Below, piece by piece: positions 26,989 to 36,088 of a stretch of 64,000 bases of DNA; positions within the stretch are counted from its first letter, which is position 1, and each line of letters opens with the position of its first letter. This DNA comes from CBDDEI01 sp965226775 (lineage in GTDB: Bacteria; Chloroflexota; Dehalococcoidia; SHYD01): the NCBI GenBank assembly GCA_965226775.1, contig CBDDEI010000002.1:372001-436000 (forward strand). The letters run 5' to 3'. The translations under genes were made by a program, and so were the position numbers. The notes under the pieces were generated by a model, which had not been told where the DNA came from, did not search any database, and worked only from the letters and a program-made list of their open reading frames with translations.

Positions 26989-27120
26989 GACACCTATTTC
27001 GCTTAAGTAGCAGAAACTGGCGCACCTGCCTGCTAGGCACATTCGTGCGCAGTAAGCAACAGTATAACCTACGAATAGGAGATTACTAGGGGGTACGCGC
27101 AATATCTTTAACTTTCCCCT

Positions 27121-27244
27121 ACGGAGGTGTGCTTCGTAGCTGCTGCCAAGCTACGGGGTCCGCTTCCCGGAGCCTCCGTGCAAGGGAGCTGGGCAGCCCA
27201 ACCAAGGCTGCGTTAGAGGTAGCGTACTGCTCTCGCCTCGAGAG
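27121..27244. ncRNA. Candidate structured RNA of unknown family
   Basis: A gene-free stretch folds into a regular series: a 7-bp stem ACGGAGG (27121-27127) with CCTCCGT (27173-27179) encloses the hairpin CGTAGCT/AGCTACG (27135-27141 with 27149-27155). Next come GCAGCC/GGCTGC (27193-27198 with 27206-27211) and CTCTCG/CGAGAG (27230-27235 with 27239-27244). The loop GCTGCC at 27142-27147 is complementary to GGCAGC at 27192-27197, so a pseudoknot is possible. It lies between an RtcB-like gene (minus) and tRNA-Thr (plus). It does not match SRP RNA, tmRNA or T-box signatures that I can recall. Strand is unclear. Confidence 0.4.
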
Positions 27245-27371
27245 GTAGCGGCACTCTTGGGAAAAGACCCAGGAAATTTGATACTATGAAGGCGGCAATG
27301 CCCCGGCCGCGCGGAGCGCCAGACTACCTGACAAGGGTTCTGTACGCGCCGCATCGTGTGTGTATTTCGAC

Positions 27372-27446
27372 GCCACCGTAGCTCAGTGGTAGAGCAGCTG
27401 TTTCGTAAACAGCTGGTCGGGAGTTCGAATCTCCCCGGTGGCTCCA
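27372..27446 (+). tRNA. tRNA-Thr (anticodon CGT)
   Basis: A full 75-base cloverleaf: 7-bp acceptor stem GCCACCG/CGGTGGC, D arm GCTC-AGTGGTA-GAGC, anticodon stem GCTGT/ACAGC with loop TTCGTAA (anticodon CGT, reads ACG), five-base variable loop and T arm GGGAG-TTCGAAT-CTCCC. Discriminator T is followed by an encoded CCA. A possible promoter (TTGGGA, 17 bases, GATACT) lies about 85 bases upstream. Confidence 0.96.
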
Positions 27447-27530
27447 TCTTTTGCTGGCAAACCGGCGGCTTCTCACGAGGGAGATCGCCTTCTGTTGTGC
27501 TTTTCTACCAATCCACCAGACGCATCCACG

Positions 27531-27779
27531 ATGAGCGAACCACTCGAAGCTTCCGCAGATTCGTTGACACAGTTCAGCGAGATAGCGCGCGAGGGGCTAT
27601 TGCTTAGCCTGCGCTTAGAGCGGCTGAAACAGCAGCAGCCGGCCCTAAGCGCACGGCCGACGAGAGCGGAGCGCCGCGCCTTTAGTCGTTGGCAAGCGAA
27701 GGTCGAGCGTATTCAACAGGACTACGAGCGCCTACAAGCGGCAATGCCCGAGACGCCAAGCCGTAAGGAAGAGCCATAA
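27531..27779 (+). CDS. Small coiled-coil-like hypothetical protein
   Basis: An 82-residue, strongly charged protein with heptad-like helices (LSLRLERLKQQQPAL, RWQAKVERIQQDYERLQAAM) and no Cys or membrane segment. I do not recognise it. ATG at 27531 is preferred over an in-frame upstream start at 27438 that would run back to the tRNA 3' end. It lies between tRNA-Thr and the dehydrogenase gene; no ribosome-binding site is obvious. Confidence 0.5.
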   Translation: MSEPLEASADSLTQFSEIAREGLLLSLRLERLKQQQPALSARPTRAERRAFSRWQAKVERIQQDYERLQAAMPETPSRKEEP

Positions 27780-27900
27780 GTTGCCCAGGCCGCTAGGCAA
27801 GGATACTTATTGCAAGATCGAAGCAGCGGAGTAGAATGAGACAGCGCTTGGAAGGGTTACTAAAAGAAGGGTCACCAAAGGAAAGCTTGGAGGTAGAGAC

Positions 27901-29028
27901 ATGGCAGAGCAAGTAATAGCTGCAGTGATGACAGGCAAACAGAACATAGAGCTGAGGGAGTTCCCCATGCCGGATGTGGCTCCTGATGCGGCGCTCCTAA
28001 AGGTAGAAGCGGCAGGCATGTGCGCCGCCTACGAGATGTTTAACGGAGATATGTCAGCATACCTGGGACCCAACCCAGTGATTCTTGGGCACGAGAACGT
28101 AGGAACGCTTGTCAAAGTAGGCAAAATCTTCGGGCAACGTTGGGGCGTGGAAGAGGGAGACTACCTGGCGTTAGAGGAGTACAGCCCCTGCTACTACTGT
28201 GAGTATTGTCTCATGGGTGAATACAGGCGTTGTTACCAGGAGTACGCTCTCCACAATCCAGACTACTTTCACTTTGGTTCAACGGCGATTACGAGGGCGC
28301 CCGCGCTCTGGGGCGGCTACTCCCAATACCTCTACCTGCCGCTCAACGTCGCGTTTCAGAAAATGCCTCGGAGCGTTCGACCCGAGGTGGCGGCGCTCCT
28401 GTTACCCCTAGCCAATGGAGTGCAGTGGGGCTGCAAAGAGCCGCAGACCGGCCCTGGCAAGACGCTACTCGTTCAAGGCCCCGGGCCAAAGGGCTTGGGC
28501 TGCGTCTTGGCGGCGAGTATATTTGGCGCTTCTAAGATCATAATTAGTGGACTGACCAAGGACGCCCGGCGGCTCGAGGTTGCGAAGGCGCTGGGCGCCG
28601 ACCACGTGATCGACGTGCAGAAAGAGGACCTCGTCGAAAAGGTGATGGAATATACGGACGGCGAGGGCGTTGACGGTACGGTTGATGCCACCACGTCCGA
28701 ATCGCCCAAGGTTTCGCTAGACGCCCTCGAATGTCTGCGCCGCGGCCGCGGCGGCGGAATCATGGTCATGCAGGGTCGTTCTGTGCCCGACTTCCCCTTC
28801 CAGAAGCTCTCCGAGAAATACGGTGGCATCCGCTTCACCCGCGGCCACAACCACGATTCGGTGCGGATTGCGGGCGACTGGATCGCCTCGGGGAAATACA
28901 CTAAAGAGCTGGAAATGCAGATCAGTCACCAGTTCCCGCTTTCTCAGACTGCCGAAGCCTGCCGGGTCTCCGGCGGAGAAGGCGGCGACCCTCTAAGCGT
29001 GATAGTAAATCCGTGGGCCAGCGAGTGA
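27901..29028 (+). CDS. Zinc-dependent alcohol dehydrogenase (MDR family)
   Basis: A 375-residue medium-chain dehydrogenase. The catalytic zinc site is suggested by C41 and GHE at 63-65. The structural zinc lobe is C97-x2-C100-x2-C103-x7-C111. The nucleotide-binding glycine motif is GPGPKGLG, followed by KALGADHVIDV, common in this family. Members reduce or oxidise alcohols, polyols or threonine; the substrate cannot be set from sequence. The ribosome-binding site GGAGG is about 8 bases before the ATG. The gene appears monocistronic. Confidence 0.88.
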   Translation: MAEQVIAAVMTGKQNIELREFPMPDVAPDAALLKVEAAGMCAAYEMFNGDMSAYLGPNPVILGHENVGTLVKVGKIFGQRWGVEEGDYLALEEYSPCYYCEYCLMGEYRRCYQEYALHNPDYFHFGSTAITRAPALWGGYSQYLYLPLNVAFQKMPRSVRPEVAALLLPLANGVQWGCKEPQTGPGKTLLVQGPGPKGLGCVLAASIFGASKIIISGLTKDARRLEVAKALGADHVIDVQKEDLVEKVMEYTDGEGVDGTVDATTSESPKVSLDALECLRRGRGGGIMVMQGRSVPDFPFQKLSEKYGGIRFTRGHNHDSVRIAGDWIASGKYTKELEMQISHQFPLSQTAEACRVSGGEGGDPLSVIVNPWASE

Positions 29029-29072
29029 CGCCTCTTAACAGCTAAAGCTAACAAGTTAACCCGTTAGCCCAC

Positions 29073-30099
29073 ATGACCACCTACCTGATCACCGGCGGGG
29101 CGGGCTTTATTGGCAGCAACTTTGCCCGCATGGTGCTGGAGCGGCATACGGACGCGCGTATCGTGGTGTACGACGCGCTTACGTATGCCGGCAACCCCGC
29201 TAACCTGAAAGACCTGTCGGAGCGCTTCCAGGGCCGCTACGCCTTCGTCCTAGGCGACATCGCGGACCGCGGCCAAGGTGGCCGTTACCTTCCGGGAGGT
29301 CATGCCGGACATCGTGGTGAACTTTGCTGCAGCCTCCCACGTGGACCGCTCCATCCTGGGCGCGGAGGACTTTGTGCACACGGGGGTGCTGGGCACCCAA
29401 GTTCTCCTGGATGCGGCCAAGGAGCACGGCGTCCGGCGCTACCTCCAGGTAAGCACGGACGAGGTCTACGGTGAGGTACTCACCGGCGCGTCGGCGGAGG
29501 ACGCGCCCCTGGCCCCCCGCAACCCCTACGCGGCCGCTAAGGCCGGCGGCGACCTCCTGGCGCTGAGCTACCACCAGACCTACGGCCTGCCGGTCACCGT
29601 CACGCGTGGCTGCAACACCTATGGCCCCTACCACTATCCGGAGAAGCTCATCCCCCTCTTCATCACCAACGCTATGGAGGACATGCCGCTGCCCCTCTAC
29701 GGCGACGGCAAGCAGGTGCGGGAGTGGATCTACGTCCTGGACCACTGCGCCGGCATCGACCATGCGCTGGAGCACGGCGAGCCGGGCGAGGTCTACAACA
29801 TCGGCACGGGCGACGACCGCGAGAACATCGAGATTACCCGCGAGTTACTCCAGATCCTGGGCAAGCCGGAGAGTCTCATCCGCCCGGTGGAGGACCGGCC
29901 AGGCCACGACCGCCGCTACGCCATGGACTCCGCCAAGCTGCGCGCGTTGGGCTGGCGGCCGGAGTGGAGCTTTGAGGACGGCCTAGCCGCCACCGTGCGC
30001 TGGTACCAGGAGCGTCGTGACTGGTGGGAGCCCCTCAAAAACGGCGAGTACTGGGAGTACTACCAACGCCAGTACGGCCAGCGCCTCGCCTCCGGCTAA
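29073..30099 (+). pseudogene. dTDP-glucose 4,6-dehydratase-like SDR, frameshifted
   Basis: An extended short-chain dehydrogenase that makes dTDP-4-keto-6-deoxyglucose for deoxysugars. The N-terminal frame has the NAD motif TGGAGFIGSNF and YDALTYAGN, typical of RfbB. The second frame, from about 29275, has NFAAASHVDRSI, STDEVYGE, the YxxxK site in NPYAAAK, and TRGCNTYGPYHYPEKLIPL. Dropping one C at 29273-29274 joins them as DRGKVAVTFREVMPD. At about 342 residues the repaired protein has normal length. No other dTDP-sugar gene is nearby. Sequencing error and real mutation are both possible. Confidence 0.88.
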
Positions 30100-30110
30100 A
30101 GCGCCCTCCC

Positions 30111-30178
30111 TTGTCATTCTGAGCGGAGCGAAGAATCCAATTCTGTGAGCACATTCGTGGGGTGGCGGATTCTTCAGC
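30111..30178. repeat. Dispersed intergenic repeat (TCATTCTGAGCG family)
   Basis: TGTCATTCTGAGCGGAGCGA and an approximate reverse copy, GCGGATTCTTCAGCC, flank a short spacer, making a hairpin-like element just after the dehydratase gene. A similar fragment occurs at 14062. These elements carry no coding sequence. Confidence 0.55.
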
Positions 30179-30306
30179 CCACACGTTAGCCGTGCCCCTC
30201 AAAATAGCAACAGCGCTCTTAATGACGGTTGAGAATCATTAGGAAGAGGGGTAGGCTTCAGTCACCCTCACCCCCCGCCGCCCCAATTACGGGGGAGCAG
30301 AAAGTT

Positions 30307-30842
30307 CCTTCCCCCTTGATGGGGGAAGGTTAGGATGGGGGTGGATTTGCAAGCACCGCGCAAATAAAAACCGCCCAGGTAGGAACCCCGAGCTACGTGG
30401 TGCGCAAGAGAGCGTTACTCCTCCCGGCCAGCTTCTTCAGTCCTCGCCTCATTAGAGGCCTATGCCGCCTTGGAGTTGATGGCGCCTTATAACTCCTTTG
30501 AGAATCATTAGGAAGGGGGTACGCTGCAATCACCCCCATCCTAGCCTTCCCCCATCGAGGGGGAAGGGATTGTCCTCTCCGGCACAATGTGGGGTGATTT
30601 TGCAAGCAGCGTGACGGGGCGTGCTATGCGGAGCGCTGGGCGGACGATTCCGGCTCATCCTCCAGCAGCAAGTCCTTGCCGCTCACGGTGGCGTAGCTCA
30701 TGGTGTAGAGCCGCGCGTATATCCCGCCCGATGCCATGAGCGGCGCGTGGTCCCCCGCTCCGCGATGCGCCCCCGCTCCAGTTCTCCCAGTTAGGGGGAA
30801 AAGAAAGTCCCTTCCCCCTCGATGGGGGAAGGTTAGGATGGG
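30307..30842. repeat. Repeat cluster A, left copy of a segmental duplication
   Basis: The stretch contains the palindromic element CTTCCCCCTTGATGGGGGAA followed by GGTTAGGATGGGGGTG (30307-30342), its reverse form (30531-30567), and a longer shared sequence (GCTTCTTCAGTCCTCGCCTC, TGGCGCCTTATAACTCC). About 30307-30781 matches 33865-34340 in the same order and orientation, with scattered differences. A third partial copy covers 30811-31000. Together they form much of the 900 gene-free bases between the dehydratase and cvpA. Confidence 0.8.
30624..30781 (-). pseudogene. Duplicated 3' end of the ABC exporter gene
   Basis: The minus strand encodes MASGGIYARLYTMSYAT, VSGKDLLLEDEPESS and AQRSA, then a stop. 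This matches the last 37 residues of the exporter encoded at 34183-36060 with few changes; the resemblance continues upstream in DNA for about 50 more bases, with a frame change. It has no ATPase motif and no start. It is a relic created by the duplication that also copied the repeat cluster beside it. Confidence 0.85.
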
Positions 30843-31000
30843 GGTGATTTCGCAAGCACCGCGCAAATAAAAACCGCCCAGGCAGGAACCCTGAACTATC
30901 TGGTGCGCAAGAGAGCGATACTCCTCCCAGCCAGCTTCTTCAGTCCTCGCATTTTTTGAGGTCTATGCCGCCCTAGCCCTAGAAGAACGCTTTATTGCAA
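30811..31000. repeat. Repeat cluster A, third partial copy
   Basis: Starts with CTTCCCCCTCGATGGGGGAA and GGTTAGGATGGGGGTG, then GCAAGCACCGCGCAAATAAA and AGCTTCTTCAGTCCTCGC, which parallel 30331-30470 and 33890-34020. It ends in CCGCCCTAGCCCTAGAAGAA, also found near 33758-33778. Confidence 0.7.
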
Positions 31001-31003
31001 AGC

Positions 31004-31882
31004 TCAGGGGGAGGGCGTAGTGCCTTGCGCGGTGAGCGCGGGCTGCAAGAACTGCAACACAGTATCCGTAGAGCCGACCGGTAGCCCTGTGGCTGCTGCC
31101 GGCGCGGAAGCCTCACCCGTGCCCTGACACTTCATCATCGTCTTGAACGTGCTTGCCGCGGCAACGCTGGCTTCCGGTGGCAAGCTCCTGGGGTCGACGC
31201 CGCTTGCCACCGCTTCAAAGAAGGCCCGCGCCGCCGGAAGATCGCCGCTGGGGTCGTCTGACGCGGGCTGCGCCGGTAGCAAGTCAAGTAGCGTTTCCGC
31301 GCTTGCAGAGCTTCCCTCCGCCGCCTTTGCCAGCGCAACGCTGATCACCTCCGGCGACAGGTCGCAGGGAGAGACCACTTTCTGGAGAGAGAACTGAGAG
31401 CTCACATAGTCTGAGAGGGGCGTCATCGCCGGCACGACTGTCTGGCCCCATTTGCTGCCTTTTAATTGCGTCTGCTGGCTGGTGCCCAGAAAGCCGGAGG
31501 CTAACGCCGTAGCGGTCCCCAAGATAAGTACCCCCGCGCCCACAGCTAGCGCCAGGCCTGCAATCCGGTTGGCCACCTGTATGATTGCGAACGGCGGGAA
31601 GAGCTTCTCGGCCAGGCCGGTGAGTATGGCCGACGCCAATCCCACCGCAATAGCAGTCAGTATGATCGCCACGACAAAAATGACGGGCTGATGCAGGAAG
31701 AACGGTAAGTCTATGCTCAGCGCTTCCATCAGGCTGTCAAACACCGGCGTGATCCTGCTCGCAACCTGCGGGGTTACGACGATGATTCCTACCACTACAA
31801 ACGGGCCTACCAGGCCACGGCTGAACCCTTGCCACGCTAGAACGAGCAGCACCAAGCCCACTACTACATCAATTCCCGACAT
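31004..31882 (-). CDS. CvpA-family membrane protein
   Basis: A 292-residue protein with four N-terminal hydrophobic segments (about 5-25, 29-45, 65-90, 105-130) starting MSGIDVVVGLVLLVLAWQGFSRG, the usual beginning of CvpA/colicin V production family proteins. A longer extracytoplasmic C-terminal region rich in Ala, Ser and Pro follows, with two Cys (SPCDLS, MMKCQG) that could pair. The family is linked to envelope stress, colicin export and acid tolerance; the mechanism is unclear. It is bracketed by the duplicated repeat clusters. Confidence 0.8.
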   Translation of the reverse strand: MSGIDVVVGLVLLVLAWQGFSRGLVGPFVVVGIIVVTPQVASRITPVFDSLMEALSIDLPFFLHQPVIFVVAIILTAIAVGLASAILTGLAEKLFPPFAIIQVANRIAGLALAVGAGVLILGTATALASGFLGTSQQTQLKGSKWGQTVVPAMTPLSDYVSSQFSLQKVVSPCDLSPEVISVALAKAAEGSSASAETLLDLLPAQPASDDPSGDLPAARAFFEAVASGVDPRSLPPEASVAAASTFKTMMKCQGTGEASAPAAATGLPVGSTDTVLQFLQPALTAQGTTPSP

Positions 31883-32165
31883 CTAACTCATCACCTTACC
31901 GGCAGCATTCTTTCCTTCTTGTACTGTGGGAAACCAGTGAAGAAACCCTACTGACAAAACGGATTCTCCCTACGTCTTGTTGCAACTAGCGAGCGTGAAC
32001 TAGACCGATCGTTTTAGAAAAGATCCCCTCGCTTGCATCCATACTGCTGCTCCGCTACGCTACCTTCGTGGATGACCAAGCCCCTGCAAGAGCATAGCGT
32101 TATGTCGGCACTTGCCCAAGGACGTACTACTCAGGGCACCGCTCCTCGTTAGCAAGCGGGCACGT
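31883..32165. other. Intergenic gap between cvpA and the MFS gene
   Basis: About 280 bases between divergent genes with no recognisable gene. It contains a short run of weak inverted sequence around 32040-32100 but no clear promoter consensus. A TTG at 32112 is in frame with the MFS gene but less likely than ATG 32166. Confidence 0.3.
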
Positions 32166-33521
32166 ATGAGCGTCGCCCCTCCAGACGGCCCTTTATCAGA
32201 GCTGCCTGATCAGCTAGGCCCGCCGCCGGGCACGCCCAAGTTCCTGGCGGGCATGGTGGTGCTGCGCCACCGGAACTTCCGCCTGCTGTGGTTTGGGCAG
32301 GTGGCCGCGGGCATCGGCCAGCAGTTCCAGATGATCGCCATCGGCTGGCACATCTACGAGATCACCGGCTCCACCATCGCCCTCGGCCTCGTGGCCGTCT
32401 TCCGCTTCTTCCCCTTCATGACCTTCTCGCTGGTGGGCGGCGCTATGGCGGACGTGCTGGACCGTCGCAAGCTCCTCATGGTGACCCAGACGGCGCAGTC
32501 GCTCATCGCAGTCTTCCTCGTAAGCAGCGCGGTGTTCGGCATCAACGAGCCCTGGCCCATCTTTGTGGCGGCCTTCCTGGGCGGCATCTTCTCTTCTTTT
32601 GACGGCCCTGCCCGCCAGGCGCTCATCCCCAACCTGGTGCCACGTAGAGAGCTGGCCAACGCTCTTACCATGAACTCTCTGGTGCGGCACACTGCCAGCA
32701 TCATCGGGCCGGGAATTGCCGGCGTCAGCCTGGCGACCGTTGGCACCGGCGCGACGTTTGCCGTGAACGCAGTCACCCACCTGGTGGTGGTAGGCGTGCT
32801 GATGGCGATGAACAACGTCCACGTGGTGCAGCCGCAGAGCACCACCAGCAACATCCAGCGGGTGAAGGACGGACTGATCTACGCCCGCGCGGAGCCGCTC
32901 ATCCTGCTGCCCCTGGCCCTGGACTTCATCACCCGTGCGCTGGGCTCACCCCGGGCGGTGCTGCCCGCCTTTGCCAAGGACATCTTTGCCGTTGGACCGG
33001 TGGGCCTAGGCGTCCTCAGCACCTCCGGCGCGGTGGGCGGCATCATCGGCGGGGTGCTCCTGAGCCTGACGGTCAACGTGCCCAAGCCGGTGCTGCTGAT
33101 GATGGCGATGTACTTCCTGGAAGGCCTCTTCAACGGCGGCTTTGGCGCAGCGCCTAATATGTACATGGCCTGGGTCTCGCTGTGCCTGGGCGGCGTCTGT
33201 AACGTGGTGGCGGAGGTCATCTTTGCGTCGGTAGTGCAGCTCCGCACGCCCGACCACCTGCGCGGCCGCACGACCGCGCTCACCAACATGCTCTCGCTGG
33301 GCGGGCCGCAAGCGGGCCAGTTCGAGACGGGGATGCTGGCCGCGGCCATTGGCCCGCGCGGCGCGGTGATGTTTAACGGCGTTAGTGGCGCCATCGTGAC
33401 GATGGGCTTCACGCTGCTGCCGGGGCTGCGATCGCACTTGGGCACCGCCCGCATGACCGACCTGGTGACCAGCAAGGTCGACCCCGAACGGCGTGCGGAG
33501 GATGAGCAGGCAGCGCAGTAG
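32166..33521 (+). CDS. MFS transporter (EntS/MFS_3-like)
   Basis: A 451-residue, 12-helix carrier. It begins MVVLRHRNFRLLWFGQVAAG after a short N-terminal lead and has GGAMADVLDRRKLL as the loop 2-3 motif and DGPARQALIPNLVPRREL, a hallmark of this MFS group. The C-terminus is charged. It is similar in plan to the carrier at 12672-13982. The flanking direct repeats suggest that this gene and cvpA may have been inserted together or that the ABC gene end was duplicated around them. Confidence 0.88.
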   Translation: MSVAPPDGPLSELPDQLGPPPGTPKFLAGMVVLRHRNFRLLWFGQVAAGIGQQFQMIAIGWHIYEITGSTIALGLVAVFRFFPFMTFSLVGGAMADVLDRRKLLMVTQTAQSLIAVFLVSSAVFGINEPWPIFVAAFLGGIFSSFDGPARQALIPNLVPRRELANALTMNSLVRHTASIIGPGIAGVSLATVGTGATFAVNAVTHLVVVGVLMAMNNVHVVQPQSTTSNIQRVKDGLIYARAEPLILLPLALDFITRALGSPRAVLPAFAKDIFAVGPVGLGVLSTSGAVGGIIGGVLLSLTVNVPKPVLLMMAMYFLEGLFNGGFGAAPNMYMAWVSLCLGGVCNVVAEVIFASVVQLRTPDHLRGRTTALTNMLSLGGPQAGQFETGMLAAAIGPRGAVMFNGVSGAIVTMGFTLLPGLRSHLGTARMTDLVTSKVDPERRAEDEQAAQ

Positions 33522-33568
33522 AGAAACGCTTTACTGACTTAGAGAATCCTTAGGGGATACACTGCAGT

Positions 33569-34127
33569 CACCCCCATCCTAGCCTTCCCCCATCGAGGGG
33601 GAAGGAATTTTCTTCTCTACGGCTGCGAAGGGAGCTTCTTAAAAATGCTTTGTGTTTCTCCTGCTTTAGAGAGACGCGAAAGAGCGCGTTAGGGAAATGA
33701 TGGTACGTGTAGCAGAGGTCACGGATCCTATCCAGCAGGCGTTGTTTGAAGTCTCTGCTGCCCTAGCCCTAGAGAAACGCTTTACTGACTTTGAGAACCA
33801 TTAGGAAGCGGGGTACGCTTTGATCACCCCCCAACGCTTCCCATCTAAGGGAGAGAAAACCATTCCTTCCCCCTTGATGGGGGAAGGTTAGGATGGGGGT
33901 GATTTTGCAAGCACCGCGCGAATAAAAATCGCCCAGGGTGGGAACCCTGAGCTATCTGGTGTGCGAGAGAGGGATATTCTTCCCGGCCAGCTTCTTCAGT
34001 CCTCGCCTCATTTGAGGCCTATGCCGCCGTGGAGTTGATGGCGCCTTATAACTCCTTTGAGAACGATTGGGAAGAGGGGTGCGCTTCAGTCACCCCCATC
34101 CTAGCCTTCCCCCGTCGAGGGGGAAGG
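33569..34127. repeat. Repeat cluster A, right copies
   Basis: Three palindromic elements lie at 33569-33605 (reverse form), 33865-33901 (forward form) and 34091-34127 (reverse form), each with TTCCCCC and GGGGGAA arms and a TAGGATGGGGG tail. Between them are GCCCTAGCCCTAGAGAAACG and the longer sequence shared with 30331-30620. The 660 gene-free bases between the MFS gene and the ABC exporter are almost wholly repeat-derived. Confidence 0.8.
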
Positions 34128-34182
34128 GATTGTGTTTTCCCCCTTGGTGGGGGTGGGTTTGCAAGCAGCGTGACGGGGCGTG

Positions 34183-36060
34183 CTATGCGGAGCGCTGGGC
34201 GGACGATTCCGGCTCGTCCTCCAGCAGCACGTCCCTGCTGCCCACAGTGGCGTAGCTCATGGTGTAGAGCCGCGCATACATCCCGCCCGATGCCATGAGC
34301 TGCGCGTGGTTCCCCTGCTCCGCGATGCGTCCCCGCTCCAGCACCACTATGCGATCAGCGTCACGGACGGTGGAGAGCCGGTGTGCAATAACGATGGAGG
34401 TGCGCCCCTCCAGCAACTGCTTCAGCGCCCGCTGAATGATCATCTCCGAGTGGGTATCCACGTTGGCCGTGGCCTCATCCAGGAGCAGCACTTTGGGGTC
34501 CGCTAGCACCGCGCGCGCAAAGCTCATGAGTTGCCGCTGGCCCACGCTCAGGTTGCCGCCGCGCTCGTGGAGCACCGTGTCGTAACCGTGCTCCAACCGC
34601 ATGAGGAAGTCGTGGGCGCCCACCAGCCTGGCGGCTTCCTCCACCTCGGCATCGGTGGCATTCAAGCGGCCAAAGCGGATGTTCTCCCGCACGCTGCCGG
34701 TGAACAGGAAGGGGTCTTGCAGCACTAAACCTAGCTGACGGCGCAGGCTGCTCTGGGTCACGTCCCGCAGGTCGTGGCCGTCAATGGTGATAGAGCCATT
34801 GGTAATGTCATAGAAGCGGGTGAGCAGGTTGATAATCGTCGTCTTGCCGGCCCCCGTGGCGCCCACAAGCGCCAGCGTCTCGCCGGGCCTGATGTGCAGG
34901 TCCAGGTCGTTCAGCACCGGAACGTTTGGCAGGTAGTGGAAGTCCACGTGGTTGAAATCGATCTGTCCCTTGATGGCCGGCAGCTCGGTGGCGTCCGGCG
35001 CATCCTGCACGGTGATCTTGGAGTCCAGCACCTCAAAGATACGGACGCCGCCGACCATAGCCCGCTGGAACTGGGTGTACTGCAGAGTCAGCTCCCGGAT
35101 AGGCTCAAAGAAGCGGGTGATGTAGAGGGTGAAAGTGACCAGCTCGCCCACGCCCATCTCACCGGCGAGCACCAAGCGGCCACCAAAGATAATGACCAGC
35201 GCTGTGGCGATAGCAGCCAGCATCTCCACTAGCGGCTGTACCGCCGCGGAAAGACGGCCGGCCCGCACGTTAGCCATGAAGTGGTTGTTATTGATGTGCT
35301 CAAACTCCTCGGCGTTACGGTCTTCTCGCGTCAGGCTCTGGATAACCCGGATGCCGCTAATGTTCTCCTGAAGGCCTGCATTCACGATCGCAATGGCCTG
35401 GCGCACCCGCATGTACGCAACTCGAGCCAGGCGCTGCCATATCAACATAGCCCCCAATAAGAGGGGCACCACGGAGAAGGTGATCAACGCAAGTTGGAAG
35501 TTCAGCGAGAAGAGCAGATAGAACACGATGCCCAGGCTGAGGATATCTTGCAGCACGTTGAAGAAGCCTGCTGTGAGCAGCTCCTGCAGCGCCAAGACAT
35601 CATTCTGGACGCGGGACATGAGACGGCCCACCTCGTTGTCATTGAAGAAGCTGATGGAGAGCTTCTGCAGGTGGGCGAACATCTCCGTGCGGAGGTCGTG
35701 CAGGATGCTCTGTCCCACCCACGCCAGGGCCAGGGTCTGAGCGTACTGCGTTACCCAGGTGAGCGCACCATTCGCAATGAAGATGGCAGTGATGGTGGTG
35801 AGCCCCACCATATCGCCCTTATCGATGAAGTCGTCAATGGCGATGCCGATGATGCGAGGCCCAAGCGAGTGGCTGATGGAGTAGAGCACCGTGGCGATAA
35901 GGGCCAGGAGTACCAGCTTGCGCTGCGGGCGCGTATAGCCCGCCAGACGGCTCACTACCTGATGGTCGTAGGCCGCTCCCAGGGCGTCGTCTGAGTCCAT
36001 GCCGTGGCCGTGGCCCCAGCCGCCGCCACCTCCCCAGCCGCCACCGCCTCCCCAACTCAT
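34183..36060 (-). CDS. ABC exporter half-transporter (MsbA/MDR type)
   Basis: A 625-residue fused permease-ATPase. The N-terminus is an unusual Gly/Trp/His-rich tract (MSWGGGGGWGG, then GHGHG). Six membrane helices follow (about 45-320), then the ATPase with Walker A GATGAGKT (400-407), signature LSVGQ (504-508) and Walker B LLLDEA (525-530). It probably pairs with the half-transporter at 36501-38264, with RidA between them. The signature begins LSVGQ rather than LSGGQ, as often seen in one member of a heterodimer. Its 3' end is duplicated at 30624. Confidence 0.92.
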   Translation of the reverse strand: MSWGGGGGWGGGGGWGHGHGMDSDDALGAAYDHQVVSRLAGYTRPQRKLVLLALIATVLYSISHSLGPRIIGIAIDDFIDKGDMVGLTTITAIFIANGALTWVTQYAQTLALAWVGQSILHDLRTEMFAHLQKLSISFFNDNEVGRLMSRVQNDVLALQELLTAGFFNVLQDILSLGIVFYLLFSLNFQLALITFSVVPLLLGAMLIWQRLARVAYMRVRQAIAIVNAGLQENISGIRVIQSLTREDRNAEEFEHINNNHFMANVRAGRLSAAVQPLVEMLAAIATALVIIFGGRLVLAGEMGVGELVTFTLYITRFFEPIRELTLQYTQFQRAMVGGVRIFEVLDSKITVQDAPDATELPAIKGQIDFNHVDFHYLPNVPVLNDLDLHIRPGETLALVGATGAGKTTIINLLTRFYDITNGSITIDGHDLRDVTQSSLRRQLGLVLQDPFLFTGSVRENIRFGRLNATDAEVEEAARLVGAHDFLMRLEHGYDTVLHERGGNLSVGQRQLMSFARAVLADPKVLLLDEATANVDTHSEMIIQRALKQLLEGRTSIVIAHRLSTVRDADRIVVLERGRIAEQGNHAQLMASGGMYARLYTMSYATVGSRDVLLEDEPESSAQRSA

Positions 36061-36088
36061 ACGCGCGCGCTCCTCACCTTACTTACGC

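Noticed and set aside
27121..27244. SRP RNA, tmRNA or T-box
   Set aside because: It lacks the GGAAGC-type SRP core, a tmRNA peptide frame and acceptor arm, and the T-box sequence.
30307..34340. Insertion sequence or prophage
   Set aside because: No transposase, integrase or phage gene is present. The repeats are short palindromes and a gene-end duplication.
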